From: Martinezella miluonensis
GTDB lineage: Bacteria; Pseudomonadota; Alphaproteobacteria; Rhizobiales; Rhizobiaceae
Assembly (NCBI RefSeq): GCF_900094545.1
Contig: NZ_FMAH01000024.1
Span: 38,710-102,709 of the forward strand
Length of the DNA stretch: 64,000 nt
Reading direction: 5' to 3'
Position numbers and translations under genes: made by a program
Notes under the pieces: model-generated
What the model saw: only the letters and a program-made list of their open reading frames with translations
What the model was told of the DNA's origin: nothing
Database searches by the model: none
Part shown: piece after piece, positions 43,035 through 51,345 of the stretch
Numbering within the stretch: the first letter of the stretch is position 1
Layout: every line of letters starts with the position of its first letter

Positions 43035-43331
43035 ATGTCCCGTATTTATCTTCCACTGATCGCGGGTGTTATTCTCGCTGTTGCTCCCGCTATGATCGCT
43101 TCTGCGGCCAACGTCCACGCAGTAACGGGGACGAAAGGTCAGCCTAGCCAAACAATTGGTACTCCTCAGACAGGGAACGTCACACCGGGCAACGCCAGAA
43201 ATGCGCCGGGTTCTGCCTTCAACCCAAGCGGAAACGCAGGAACACATTATGCAGGTAACCAGCCGCAGAACTCTAAGAATCCGAAGAGTGTATCTCAGTA
43301 CGACGTGGCGGGTTTCCAGCAGTCCCATTAG
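43035..43331 (+). CDS. Small exported protein of unknown function
   Basis: A 98-residue protein with a Sec signal (LIAGVILAVAPAMIASAAN) and a mature part of about 70 residues rich in Gly, Asn, Gln and Pro: TPQTGNVTPGNARNAPGSA then FNPSGNAGTHYAGNQPQNSKN. It has no cysteine and no clear fold; it is probably periplasmic or cell-surface and intrinsically disordered. AGGAGG is 7 bases upstream of the ATG. I recognise similar small proteins as hypotheticals in Rhizobium, but no function is known. Confidence 0.7.
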   Translation: MSRIYLPLIAGVILAVAPAMIASAANVHAVTGTKGQPSQTIGTPQTGNVTPGNARNAPGSAFNPSGNAGTHYAGNQPQNSKNPKSVSQYDVAGFQQSH

Positions 43332-43372
43332 CCTAATTGAGCGAATCCTGCGTGGGAAAGTCATTCTTGGGT

Positions 43373-43558
43373 AATGGATCTGGCAGCCGGTACGGCCGGG
43401 CTGGCTGACAAACGGAACCGCAAGATCGGCTGTGAACTCGGCATCAGCGAGATTGCGGTCAAGGCTTACCGCGGCCAGGTTATGCGCAAGATGTCGGCCA
43501 TTCCATCGCGGAGGTGGCCATGATGGCTGCGAGACTCGGCGTGGGTGGCCGTGCCTAG
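43373..43558 (+). pseudogene. LuxR-type response regulator, HTH relic
   Basis: One frame reads KIGCELGISEIAVKAYRGQVMRKM, a near-complete LuxR/FixJ DNA-recognition helix pair, and then ends at IPSRRWP. After a shift of one base the tail continues HSIAEVAMMAARLGVGG and stops at 43556-43558, as in FixJ/StyR-type regulators. The receiver domain and the start are missing. It is a broken remnant. Confidence 0.65.
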
Positions 43559-44046
43559 ACATCGGGCGATGATGTTCTGCGGCCAGCTCAGGGATCGGTA
43601 ATGTCGCCAGCCTTCTTCGGTGGTGGTATCGTCGGTGTATCCCGATGGGCCGGCGGAATCGTGCAACGAAGCCAACGCGATCCCGTAGTTCTGTGGAACG
43701 ATCAATCGCGCCGGGCAATCGATGCGTCGGCGAGTTTTTGGCTCATCCGCCACAATTGGTCCGCCACATCGGGCGCCTGAATTACAGACGGTATCTCGCG
43801 ATGCCTAGCGAGGACATTCACCCGCGCCCGCGGGTGCATGATCACGCCAAACAAATTGTAGGTCGACGATTCAATTCCGTCCAAGGTAGTCCGTCGTCCT
43901 ATCTGCTGGCGCAGGGGACAATCAAACGATTGCAGTGAGTTGAAATGGAGTCGCTGGGGAAATAGGGTGCGTGGGACATGGCGCGGCTCGGATATCCTAT
44001 TGCGAAAACGCATATTCCCATTGATTGAAACAGTAGAGACACCGGA
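43559..44046. other. Intergenic region, no gene supported
   Basis: Frames on both strands exist but look like chance products of GC-rich sequence, and none carries a recognisable motif or ribosome binding site. It may hold further debris from the LuxR relic. Confidence 0.4.
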
Positions 44047-44931
44047 ATGGATTCGATGCGTCGTGGCGTTCTCGCGTTTTTGGGCGGTCTTATCTTGGGC
44101 AGACCGTCCTCCAGCATAGCATCGAGCAAATCTCCGGCATTTGCCAAGCCTCGTTCCAGTTATAAACCGCGTCACGTGCTTTGTTTTCTTGGCGGAGAAA
44201 ATGGTCTTGCGGCGCTCCAGCAGAGCGCTCGCGCGGCCATCGGCATGTTTGGCGGCGGCTTTGTCGTTGATGAAGATTTCTCGCAGGATAAGCCTGACGA
44301 TCGGATGGTACGATCCTTCAATATTTGTTGGGATCGCGTCGATCCCAATGCCTATGAGGAGACCGACGAAGATGCTGTCGCCGGGCACAGGTCGGTCCTG
44401 TACGTGCTCGGCCCGCTAATGACGGCGGAAACTGCCGTAACGACATCGGCAAAAGCCCTGATGTTCGTACAATACATGCTTGATCATGGCGCCGTCGCCG
44501 CAAAAGGGGAAAGTGCGGGTGTAGCCCACGGGGTGCGACGATGGAAGGAGCTTTCTGAGCAGGCGCGCAGTGCGGCGGACTCCCATGATTTGCTGGTACT
44601 TGCGAGGAGTTGCCGTCTCGCCTTCGCGCGCCGACCCATCGGCGACGATGCCGAGGGGATGGCGAGCGTCGGGTTTCATCTGGTTGGCTTGCCCGACGTG
44701 TTGATCCCTGTTGGTCGGAAAGATGATCGGCAACCGTCAACCAACACCGAACAGCTCAAAATCGCCGCCCTGATTGATGAGATCGCCGATCAAATGATAC
44801 GGGACGGCGTCGAAGCGGCCCTGACGGATCGCCATGCCGCTCTATCCGACGACACGCGATACGAGGAGGATGAATACAAATTCAATCCGTTCGGGGTCGT
44901 GACTATGGCAAAGCCGCGGAGGTCTGAATGA
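44047..44931 (+). CDS. Hypothetical protein (weakly DUF4261-like)
   Basis: A 294-residue protein. The N-terminus (RRGVLAFLGGLILGRPSSS) could be a poor signal or membrane anchor. The body has RHVLCFLGGENGLAALQQSARAA, then VLGPLMTAETAVTTSAKALMFVQYMLDHGAVAAKGESAGVAHG and a closing YKFNPFGVVTMAKP. The middle part resembles DUF4261 proteins only weakly, so I do not assign it. It is flanked by unrelated genes: a LuxR relic upstream and corA convergent downstream. No catalytic motif is evident. Confidence 0.65.
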   Translation: MDSMRRGVLAFLGGLILGRPSSSIASSKSPAFAKPRSSYKPRHVLCFLGGENGLAALQQSARAAIGMFGGGFVVDEDFSQDKPDDRMVRSFNICWDRVDPNAYEETDEDAVAGHRSVLYVLGPLMTAETAVTTSAKALMFVQYMLDHGAVAAKGESAGVAHGVRRWKELSEQARSAADSHDLLVLARSCRLAFARRPIGDDAEGMASVGFHLVGLPDVLIPVGRKDDRQPSTNTEQLKIAALIDEIADQMIRDGVEAALTDRHAALSDDTRYEEDEYKFNPFGVVTMAKPRRSE

Positions 44932-45000
44932 AGACACGGCGCTTGTGAAGAAGCCCTGTCTCTGCAAGATCCATGGGGAAATCCTCGCAGCGTTGCGATT

Positions 45001-45975
45001 CTAAAACCAGCCTTTCACCTTGAACCAGATCAACGGTATGATGGCGCTGATCAGGATCACCGCCCAGCCATATTGATATCCCCACGCCCAATCATATTCC
45101 GGCATGTTTTTAAAGTTCATGCCATAGACACCCGCCATTAGGGTGGGCGGAATGCCGACGATCGAAACGATCGTCAAAACTTTGAAGACATCATTTTGAG
45201 CTATGCCGATAAGGCCGACCAGCGCGTCGAGAACGAATTGCACCTTGTTTGCGAGTTGTTCCTCATAATCGGAAAGGGAATGGATATCCTGGCGTAATCT
45301 GGCGACCTGCTGCGTGAGGGCTCCACCCGACCAATTGCAAGCATTCTCGTCGGCATAGGCTATGACGCGCCCCAATCCTTGAAGCCCGTCACGCAATTGG
45401 GAGAGGCGATCACCCAGGCGCCCTACTTGGCGCAACTGGATCCGCAGGATGCGGTTGGCTTTGGCAGCGTGACGACCACGAGTATCATCGGCATGAAATG
45501 TTTCCATCGACAGACCGTTCAATTCGGCCGCTATATGTTCGAGGGCGTCGGCGACACGATCGACGATCTCCTCGCAGAGCGTTACGAAGACCTCGACCCC
45601 CGATTTGGGAGCTTGATGATTGTCTGCAAATTGCTTGGCAACCGTATCGAACGCAGGCAGTTGCATGAATCGCACCGTGACCAGTCGATCAGCCGACAGG
45701 ACAAACCCTAACGGAGGTGTCACGGGCGCACCCTCGGGCCGTCGTGCTGCCGATGGCGTGCTCAAATACATCACGCCGTTTTCGTTCTTCAGTCGGCTGG
45801 ATGATTCGATTTCACTGAGCGCTCCCAAGGATGGCAGCTTGGCTCCGATGAGCGTCTCGACATCAATCACTTCGGCGGGCGTAGGATCCAGGAGATCTAT
45901 CCAGATGATGCGGCTGGCGGCATCTTCGGGTTTTGTCGTCTGGTCGCCGCTCTGAACCGTAAATTCTTTCAGCAT
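45001..45975 (-). CDS. corA: Magnesium/cobalt transporter CorA
   Basis: A 324-residue CorA-family channel. A large cytoplasmic N-terminal domain with long helices (VADALEHIAAELNGLSMETF) is followed by two C-terminal membrane helices. The diagnostic GMN motif is at about 285-287 in YGMNFKNMPE, followed by the second helix AVILISAIIPLIWFKVKGWF. It forms a homopentamer for Mg2+ (and Co2+, Ni2+) passage. It is monocistronic and convergent with the upstream hypothetical gene. Confidence 0.93.
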   Translation of the reverse strand: MLKEFTVQSGDQTTKPEDAASRIIWIDLLDPTPAEVIDVETLIGAKLPSLGALSEIESSSRLKNENGVMYLSTPSAARRPEGAPVTPPLGFVLSADRLVTVRFMQLPAFDTVAKQFADNHQAPKSGVEVFVTLCEEIVDRVADALEHIAAELNGLSMETFHADDTRGRHAAKANRILRIQLRQVGRLGDRLSQLRDGLQGLGRVIAYADENACNWSGGALTQQVARLRQDIHSLSDYEEQLANKVQFVLDALVGLIGIAQNDVFKVLTIVSIVGIPPTLMAGVYGMNFKNMPEYDWAWGYQYGWAVILISAIIPLIWFKVKGWF

Positions 45976-46176
45976 TGTATGAAGATGCTCCTCGATTGAA
46001 CGCGGCTATAGTTATCAGTCTCTCCGAGAAAGCAAGCTTCGGCCGGTCAGCCATGTAGGTGTGGTCGCTTAAGACCTGGGTCCGCTTCTTTTGGCAAGCG
46101 CGGTGGATGAACTGCGTTTCGTCATTGCCTCAATCCCCTGAGACGAGAAACAAACCGACTTTCACGCGTCCTGCCA

Positions 46177-46635
46177 TCAATCTACCCATTCGAGAACCCG
46201 AACTTCAGTCTTGACCGAATTGGCCAGGAAACACTGTTCATGCGCGGCATGGTGTAGGGCTGTCTGGGTCACGGCAGTGGGTTGTTCGCCGGCATAGATG
46301 ACAAGCGGATTGAGTTCGACGCGGCTGACGATCATCCTTCCATCGACCTTTTCCATTATTCCGGTGGCCTTATCGGTGTAACTCTCAACCACAAGCCCTT
46401 TGGCAGCGGCGAGCGACAGGAAAAACAGCATATGGCAGCTCGACAGCGCTGCGATATAGGCCTCCTCCGGATCAACATTCGCCGCCACCGAATAGGGAAG
46501 CGGAACGATGTGCGGGGAAGAGGAGGCCGGCACCACAGCGCCGCCGTCGAAGCGCCAGCTGTGCCCTCGGCTGTAGCGCTTGTCGGTAAAGACGGCGCCT
46601 TGGCGCTGCCAGGCAATTTCCGCGGTCATCTTCAT
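46177..46635 (-). CDS. OsmC family protein
   Basis: A 152-residue thiol peroxidase-type protein. The first redox Cys is at 67 in ALSSCHMLFFLSLAA, the second at 135 in AAHEQCFLANSVKTEV; the central PYSVAANVDPEEAYIAAL region is typical. It reduces organic hydroperoxides in the cytoplasm as a dimer. The ATG at 46635 has AAGGAG upstream and overlaps the TGA of the GntR gene (46632-46635), so the two are translated together and probably induced together. Confidence 0.9.
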   Translation of the reverse strand: MKMTAEIAWQRQGAVFTDKRYSRGHSWRFDGGAVVPASSSPHIVPLPYSVAANVDPEEAYIAALSSCHMLFFLSLAAAKGLVVESYTDKATGIMEKVDGRMIVSRVELNPLVIYAGEQPTAVTQTALHHAAHEQCFLANSVKTEVRVLEWVD

Positions 46636-47261
46636 GACGGCTCCTTGGTTGGGGTCGATAGGAGTTTCGCCGTTGTTTCGGTCAGATGGCGGCGAAGGTG
46701 GTCGGCTGCGGCCTCGAAATCGCCCGCGGCGCACGCCGAAACGATGGCGGCGTGCTCGTTGAAGAAATCTACGCGCGCGCGAGTACCTTGCCCTTGAAGA
46801 TGGTGGGCGCGGCGCGCCTCCCGCCGTAGCCCGTCCACGATTGTCAGAAGACGAACGTTTTCGCAGCCGCCGTAGAGCACGCGATGGAATTGGCGGTCGA
46901 GGTCTTCTATCCGAACGGGATCATCTTCCTCGCTTAGTTCCACATTCAGGCGTTCGGCTCTTCTGAGAGCCGCTGCCGTGAGTGTCGGTGCTGAGCGATG
47001 CAGCGCGGCAGTTTCCAGGATCGCGCGCAACTCGGATAGTTCGGCGGCCTCTCGTTCGGAGATGGCCGCAACTGCTACGCTTCGGTCCGGCCGCCGAACA
47101 ACCAGACCACTCCCAAGCAACTGAGTGAGCGCATGCCGGACCGGCTGCCGGCTTACCTCGAAGCGTTCTGCGATGAGTTCCTGCTTCAGGACGGAGCCGG
47201 GGGCCAGAGTCCCCGATTCGATTTCGTCCCGCAGCGTGCTGAAAATGATGTTTGGATCCAT
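46632..47261 (-). CDS. GntR family (FCD) transcriptional regulator
   Basis: A 209-residue regulator. The winged helix near 12-70 has LKQELIAERFEVSRQPVRHALTQLLGSGLVVRRPDRS. The helical FCD domain follows, with LSELRAILETAALH. The start codon at 47261 lies exactly in the centre of a perfect 22-base palindrome, a likely binding site for the protein itself. It is the first gene of a two-gene operon with OsmC, so it may sense an acid or peroxide-linked metabolite and repress the operon, including itself. Confidence 0.88.
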   Translation of the reverse strand: MDPNIIFSTLRDEIESGTLAPGSVLKQELIAERFEVSRQPVRHALTQLLGSGLVVRRPDRSVAVAAISEREAAELSELRAILETAALHRSAPTLTAAALRRAERLNVELSEEDDPVRIEDLDRQFHRVLYGGCENVRLLTIVDGLRREARRAHHLQGQGTRARVDFFNEHAAIVSACAAGDFEAAADHLRRHLTETTAKLLSTPTKEPS

Positions 47262-47271
47262 GGATCCAAAC
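47250..47271. promoter_or_regulatory. Palindrome over the GntR start codon
   Basis: A perfect 22-base inverted repeat with 11-base arms, left arm GTTTGGATCCA, centred on the ATG of the GntR-family gene. It contains two overlapping TGGATCCA cores. A repressor bound here would block the gene's own expression. Confidence 0.65.
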
Positions 47272-47523
47272 TAATCACTCAAGTCCATCCGGTCAAGGCC
47301 GCATGACATGAAGATCGGTTCCTTTGCGTGGGCGATCGGACCAAGGATTGAAACAAAGTGCTGGCATTGCCCCACCCGACTTGAATCGCACCACTATGCG
47401 CTCTCCTTGTCGCGCAGCCAGATGGGAATTCTCTGCCCTATTGCTCAACCGCGTGCGCAATCGATGCTCGACGCCCGGCCCTGTCCAAAAACGGCAACGA
47501 CAATCTTGCGAGCGCGCGTGACC

Positions 47524-49050
47524 TCATTCCGATGCGGCCACATTGGCATGCGCTCTCGTTCCGAAGGTGAGGAGGCTCAGGAAAGCGAGTGCCCAAACGC
47601 TCAGGGCGCCGTAGAGCATCACCCAATCAAAGCCTTGGGTCAGCGCTGCGCGCACGATTTCGCTTGATAGTTTTGTCATGGACCCGTCCACGACACTGGC
47701 ATTGCCGGATGCGATCCGCTCCGCCAGCCGAGGCAAAGAGCCCGCATCGGGCGATACCGAAAGCACGGTCTGTAGGTTTGCGAGAATGCCGCTCACGAGA
47801 ACGAACCCCATCACGGCTATGTTGATGGCAAGCGAGATCATTCGTGCGCTCATGTCGATGCCCGAGGCCATGCCGGCCCGGTCGCTCGAAACAGAGCCCG
47901 TCGTCGTGTTCGTGACAGTTGTGTTCGTCACTCCGAGGCCGACGCCCGCGATGAGCGCTCCGAACAATGTTATCGGCAGGATCGCCTCACCTGCAGCCGC
48001 ACCGAATTTCATGACCAGAAAGCCGAGCCCGATTGTGAACAGACCGGCGGGAATGACGAGGCCGGGGCCACGGCGAAGCAGAAGTCGTTCGGCAAAAGGC
48101 GGCACGATCAATGTCGGCAGTGTATAGGCCAGCAACGCAATACCGGCGGCCACCCCGTTTAAGCCAAGGCCTGCTTCGAACCAGATGGGAATGTAGATCA
48201 TGAAGGGCCAGAAGCTGAAATTCATCCCCATCGACCCGAAGATTGCGCCCGAGAAGCGCCTGATCCTGAAGACCGTAAAGTCGAACATGGGGTGGCTTTT
48301 GGACAGCTCGATGACGATGAAGACTGTGAAGCTGACGACCGCAATGGCAGCGACGGTGAGCGAAACAGGATTGATAAATCCGAGCTGCGAACTTTGCGTG
48401 ATGTAAAAGACCAGGCAGAAGACTGCGGCGGATAGCGAAACGACGCCGGCAATGTCGAGATGCTGGGCGTTGGGATCTTGTGTTTCCCGCACGCCGGCAA
48501 TTGCCAGCAAGACCGTCAGGATCGTGATCAGGACGTGCACGAGGAACACCCATTCCCAGCCCATGAGCGTGGAGATGCCGTTTCCGATGACCGGCCCGAA
48601 GCCGAGGCCAAAGCCGAAGACGATTCCCCACCAGCCAAAAGCCTTGGCGCGCTCGCCGGCATCGCCATATTGCTGAGATAATACGGCAATCTGGGAGATG
48701 AGCATTGCGCCTCCGGTCGCACCTTGTAGCGCGCGGCCGGCGATGAGGATTGTGATGTTGGGCGCGATACCGCAGACGAGCGAACTGACGCCGAAGGCAA
48801 TCATGCTTGCTACGAAGAGCCGTTTGCGGCCATAACGGTCGGCGAGCGTACCAGCTGCCATCAACACGGTCGCAACTGCGAGCGTATAGGCATTCATGGT
48901 CCATTGAAGCTGCTGGAAGTCGGCATGCAGCGCCCGCTCCAGCCTCGGCAGTATTGCCGGGACGCTGGAGATTTCAAGACCGAACATCATCGATGAAAGA
49001 CAGACAGCCGCCAGGGCAAGCCTTGTGTTTTGACGCCGGGTATTGCTCAT
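47524..49050 (-). CDS. MFS transporter, DHA2 (EmrB/QacA) family
   Basis: A drug:H+ antiporter-type protein of about 508 residues with 13 to 14 helices. Motif A reads GTLADRYGRKRLF, motif C-like LGFGPVIGNGIS, and a late AGVGLGVTNTTVTNTT with DRAGMASGIDMSARMI. It would export a toxic or signalling compound at the inner membrane. The ATG at 49050 has AAAGGCG upstream; the frame is open to 49137 with other Mets. It is divergent from a LysR-type gene that probably controls it. Confidence 0.88.
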   Translation of the reverse strand: MSNTRRQNTRLALAAVCLSSMMFGLEISSVPAILPRLERALHADFQQLQWTMNAYTLAVATVLMAAGTLADRYGRKRLFVASMIAFGVSSLVCGIAPNITILIAGRALQGATGGAMLISQIAVLSQQYGDAGERAKAFGWWGIVFGFGLGFGPVIGNGISTLMGWEWVFLVHVLITILTVLLAIAGVRETQDPNAQHLDIAGVVSLSAAVFCLVFYITQSSQLGFINPVSLTVAAIAVVSFTVFIVIELSKSHPMFDFTVFRIRRFSGAIFGSMGMNFSFWPFMIYIPIWFEAGLGLNGVAAGIALLAYTLPTLIVPPFAERLLLRRGPGLVIPAGLFTIGLGFLVMKFGAAAGEAILPITLFGALIAGVGLGVTNTTVTNTTTGSVSSDRAGMASGIDMSARMISLAINIAVMGFVLVSGILANLQTVLSVSPDAGSLPRLAERIASGNASVVDGSMTKLSSEIVRAALTQGFDWVMLYGALSVWALAFLSLLTFGTRAHANVAASE

Positions 49051-49229
49051 AGTTTCGCCTTTCGACATGAAATCTTCGTCGATCGGCGTCGGCATGCCCT
49101 CAGGCGTCAGTGCCGCTACTCGTGCATTCTTGAACACGAAGCGCCGTCGATCCTCAAATCTGTATCCGGCGCTTGATCATGTTTGAATGGTATGACTATC
49201 TATATCAGTGATAACAAATTTGGATTTAT

Positions 49230-50234
49230 GTGATGTCGCTCGATGTCGACGCCGTTCAGGTCTTTGTAGCCATTGCCGATTTCCAAAGCTTCACGCGCGC
49301 GGCGGAGGCGCTTGGCACCACGCAGGCCACAGTCAGCGTCAAGCTGAAACGCCTGGAGGAGCGGGTCGGCAAGAAGCTCATCGAGCGAACGCCGCGCCAT
49401 GTCCGTCTGTCCGCCCAGGGCGAAACATTCCTTCCCTCCGCCCGGGAGTTTCTTGCCGCACATGAACGTGCCGTCGCAGGGCTTTCGGTAACGCGCAGGC
49501 GCTTCAGGCTGGGAATTGCCAGCCATGTCATGGGGCCTGAAGTGCCGACCTTGCTGGCGCGTCTGAAAGCGGTTGATCCGGTGCTCACCATAGAAGTGCG
49601 GCTGGACGTCTCCCGATCGCTGCTCGAGGCTTTCGAGGAGGGCAAGCTCGATGCCGTTATCATTCGCAGCGACGACGACAGACGTGATGGCGAGATCCTC
49701 GGGCCGGAGCATTTCGGCTGGTTTGCTTCACCGGATTTCGAGTATCGAACGGGGGAACCCCTGCCGTTGGCGGCCCTGTCTCCGACCTGCGCCGTGCGCG
49801 ATATGGCAATCCGGCTGCTTGATCGATCCTCGATTCCGTGGACGGAGGTCTTCGTCGGCGGGACGGCGGCGATCGCGGCTGCCCTATCGGCCGGGCTCGC
49901 GGTTTCGCCGTTTCCGCGCCGCCTTGCCCCGAGCGATGTCATCGATGTCGGTGATACGCTCGGCTTGCCGCCGCTTCCATCCTTGTCGCTCGTGCTGCAT
50001 TCCTCCTTGTCTGATCCGAAGTCCAGGGACAGCCGCGCGCCATCACTGCCGCCTTCCGTGAACATCGTAAGCCGAGCAAGAAACAGTTTCCGCTTGCCGA
50101 GTGCCGGCAGCTCTAGCATTGCGCAGCGCTGCCGAAGAATTGCCAGGTGGCAGCCATGTCCGGATTTGAGAAGAAACAGTAGCCAACGAACTTGCAGCGA
50201 ACGAAAAATGAGGCGCTGTACAGACGGCAGCTGA
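49230..50234 (+). CDS. LysR family regulator with apparent C-terminal frameshift
   Basis: The N-terminal winged helix is normal (VDAVQVFVAIADFQSFTRAAEALGTTQATVSVKLKRLE), and the effector domain looks intact up to about residue 267. Beyond SDPKS the reading changes into an Arg/Ser-rich tail of about 65 residues that fits no LysR protein. In the next frame the same DNA reads RAITAAFREHRKPSKKQFPLAECRQL and stops at 50114-50116, a normal LysR end. A one- or two-base slip near 50030 is therefore likely, and the true gene probably ended at 50116. It is divergent from the MFS gene, its likely target. Confidence 0.75.
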   Translation: MMSLDVDAVQVFVAIADFQSFTRAAEALGTTQATVSVKLKRLEERVGKKLIERTPRHVRLSAQGETFLPSAREFLAAHERAVAGLSVTRRRFRLGIASHVMGPEVPTLLARLKAVDPVLTIEVRLDVSRSLLEAFEEGKLDAVIIRSDDDRRDGEILGPEHFGWFASPDFEYRTGEPLPLAALSPTCAVRDMAIRLLDRSSIPWTEVFVGGTAAIAAALSAGLAVSPFPRRLAPSDVIDVGDTLGLPPLPSLSLVLHSSLSDPKSRDSRAPSLPPSVNIVSRARNSFRLPSAGSSSIAQRCRRIARWQPCPDLRRNSSQRTCSERKMRRCTDGS

Positions 50235-50538
50235 TATCGGATGCCATCCGCTTTTTCCATCATTGCTGAGATTGGTGCCTGCTTTGTCTCGAGAGCAGCC
50301 CAGAAAGGCGACATATTCAGCAACAATCAGTATCGCAGTGGTTGTCTGCGTCGCCTTCTCGGATGAATATCTCGCGGTTTGCCTTGTTTTACAGCCCTGG
50401 AACGCTAGTTGGGGTTGTTATCGAACCTTGTTAGCGACTATCGTCGGGCTGCCACGGCGGCTCTCCTGGATTTACTTTCATCGTCGATTGCTACCGGCAT
50501 TTTTTGCCGGCTCCTCCAACGATTGAAAGGAAATCGGT
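50235..50538. other. Intergenic region upstream of cold-shock gene
   Basis: No gene supported. The part just before the csp start is likely its promoter and a long 5' leader, as is usual for cold-shock genes; GAAAGG lies before the ATG at 50539. Confidence 0.4.
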
Positions 50539-50747
50539 ATGAATATTGGCACCGTGCGGTGGTTCAATAGCACCAAGGCTTTTGGCTTCATCCAGCCCGA
50601 TAACGGCAGCGACGACCTTTTGTCCATATTTCGGCCGTTGAGCGCGCCGGTCTGCGCAGCCTCGTAGAGGGTCAAAAGATCAGCTACGACATCGTCAAAG
50701 ACAAGCGTTCAGGCAAAAGCTCGGCAGACAACCTGCAGGCTGCGTGA
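50539..50747 (+). pseudogene. Cold-shock protein gene, frameshifted
   Basis: The start reads MNIGTVRWFNSTKAFGFIQPDNGSDDL, a clear CspA-type RNA-binding domain with RNP1-like KAFGFI. At a T-run near 50620 one base appears to be missing. In the following frame the protein continues VHISAVERAGLRSLVEGQKI and SYDIVKDKRSGKSSADNLQ to a stop at 50745-50747. Restoring one T would give a normal 69 to 70 residue protein. This is either a true pseudogene or a homopolymer sequencing error. A terminator follows. Confidence 0.8.
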
Positions 50748-50810
50748 AACTTCGTCATCGCCTTGCGCGACCACGGATGAACTGGCGCGCAAAGACTGAC
50801 GATGGTGGAA

Positions 50811-50841
50811 GGTCGGGCGTCAAACCCGGCCTTTTGTCTTT
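50811..50841 (+). terminator. Rho-independent terminator after the csp gene
   Basis: GGTCGGG (50811-50817) pairs with CCCGGCC (50825-50831), with one G-T pair, and is followed by TTTTGTCTTT. Good hairpin and U-tract for the plus strand. Confidence 0.7.
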
Positions 50842-50859
50842 GGTCGCATGGAGGTTGCA

Positions 50860-51000
50860 ATGCCCAAGCATCGCTATCACCATGGGGAAACGCTCGTTTT
50901 GAATGGCAGGGCCATCCGGAATGGTGAAAGGGACCAGCGTTGTCGTGTTGTATCCGCCCTGCCGGAAGCGGATATAGACCATGGTGCTTCCGAGGCGTAG
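50860..51000 (+). CDS. Small ORF of 46 residues
   Basis: Preceded by GGAGGTTGCA, an excellent ribosome binding site, the ATG at 50860 opens a 46-codon frame. It reads MPKHRYHHGETLVLNGRAIR and continues through RDQRCRVVSALPEAD to HGASEA. The start and composition look coding. A longer ancestral protein shortened by a frame change after about residue 38 is possible. It sits between the csp and rpsU genes, where small basic proteins are common in rhizobia. Function unknown. Confidence 0.45.
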   Translation: MPKHRYHHGETLVLNGRAIRNGERDQRCRVVSALPEADIDHGASEA

Positions 51001-51102
51001 GCGAAAGACAGCCCGCCACCGCCGCAAATGCTGGCAGTTCGTGGGTCCGCATTGGTGCCGTCAAGATTAGGAAATAGCGGCTTTGCCGCGTCAGGAGATA
51101 TT

Positions 51103-51345
51103 TTGCAGGTATTTGTACGGGATAACAACATTGATCAAGCGCTTCGTGCTTTAAAGAAAAAGCTGCAGCGCGAAGGCATCTTCCGCGAGATGAAGGCCCG
51201 CACTGCCTATGAGAAGCCCTCGGAAAAACGTGCGCGTGAAAAGGCCGAGGCTATTCGTCGCGCACGTAAGCTTGCCCGTAAGCAGGCACAGCGGGAGGGA
51301 CTTCTCCCCGCGGCCAAAAAGAAGGTGATCGGACGGGCGCGCTGA
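51103..51345 (+). CDS. rpsU: 30S ribosomal protein S21
   Basis: An 80-residue S21 protein: QVFVRDNNIDQALRALKKKLQREGIF, REMKARTAYEKPSEKRAREK and a strongly basic C-terminal helix ending KKKVIGRAR. It takes part in translation initiation at the Shine-Dalgarno region of the small subunit. Initiation is most likely at the TTG at 51103, which follows AGGAGA and matches the family N-terminus (LQVFV); the ATG at 51028 would add 25 unrelated residues. Rhizobia often carry a second rpsU beside a csp gene, as here, which may be used in cold or stress conditions. Confidence 0.9.
   Translation: MQVFVRDNNIDQALRALKKKLQREGIFREMKARTAYEKPSEKRAREKAEAIRRARKLARKQAQREGLLPAAKKKVIGRAR

Noticed and set aside
43702..44388. 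Minus-strand 228-codon frame overlapping the hypothetical gene
   Set aside because: No family features and no ribosome binding site. It overlaps the start of the plus-strand gene at 44047, which has the better coding character.
49256..50326. Minus-strand 356-codon frame over the LysR gene
   Set aside because: The translation is Ser/Arg-rich with no recognisable domain, and the plus-strand frame has a clear LysR DNA-binding and effector domain.
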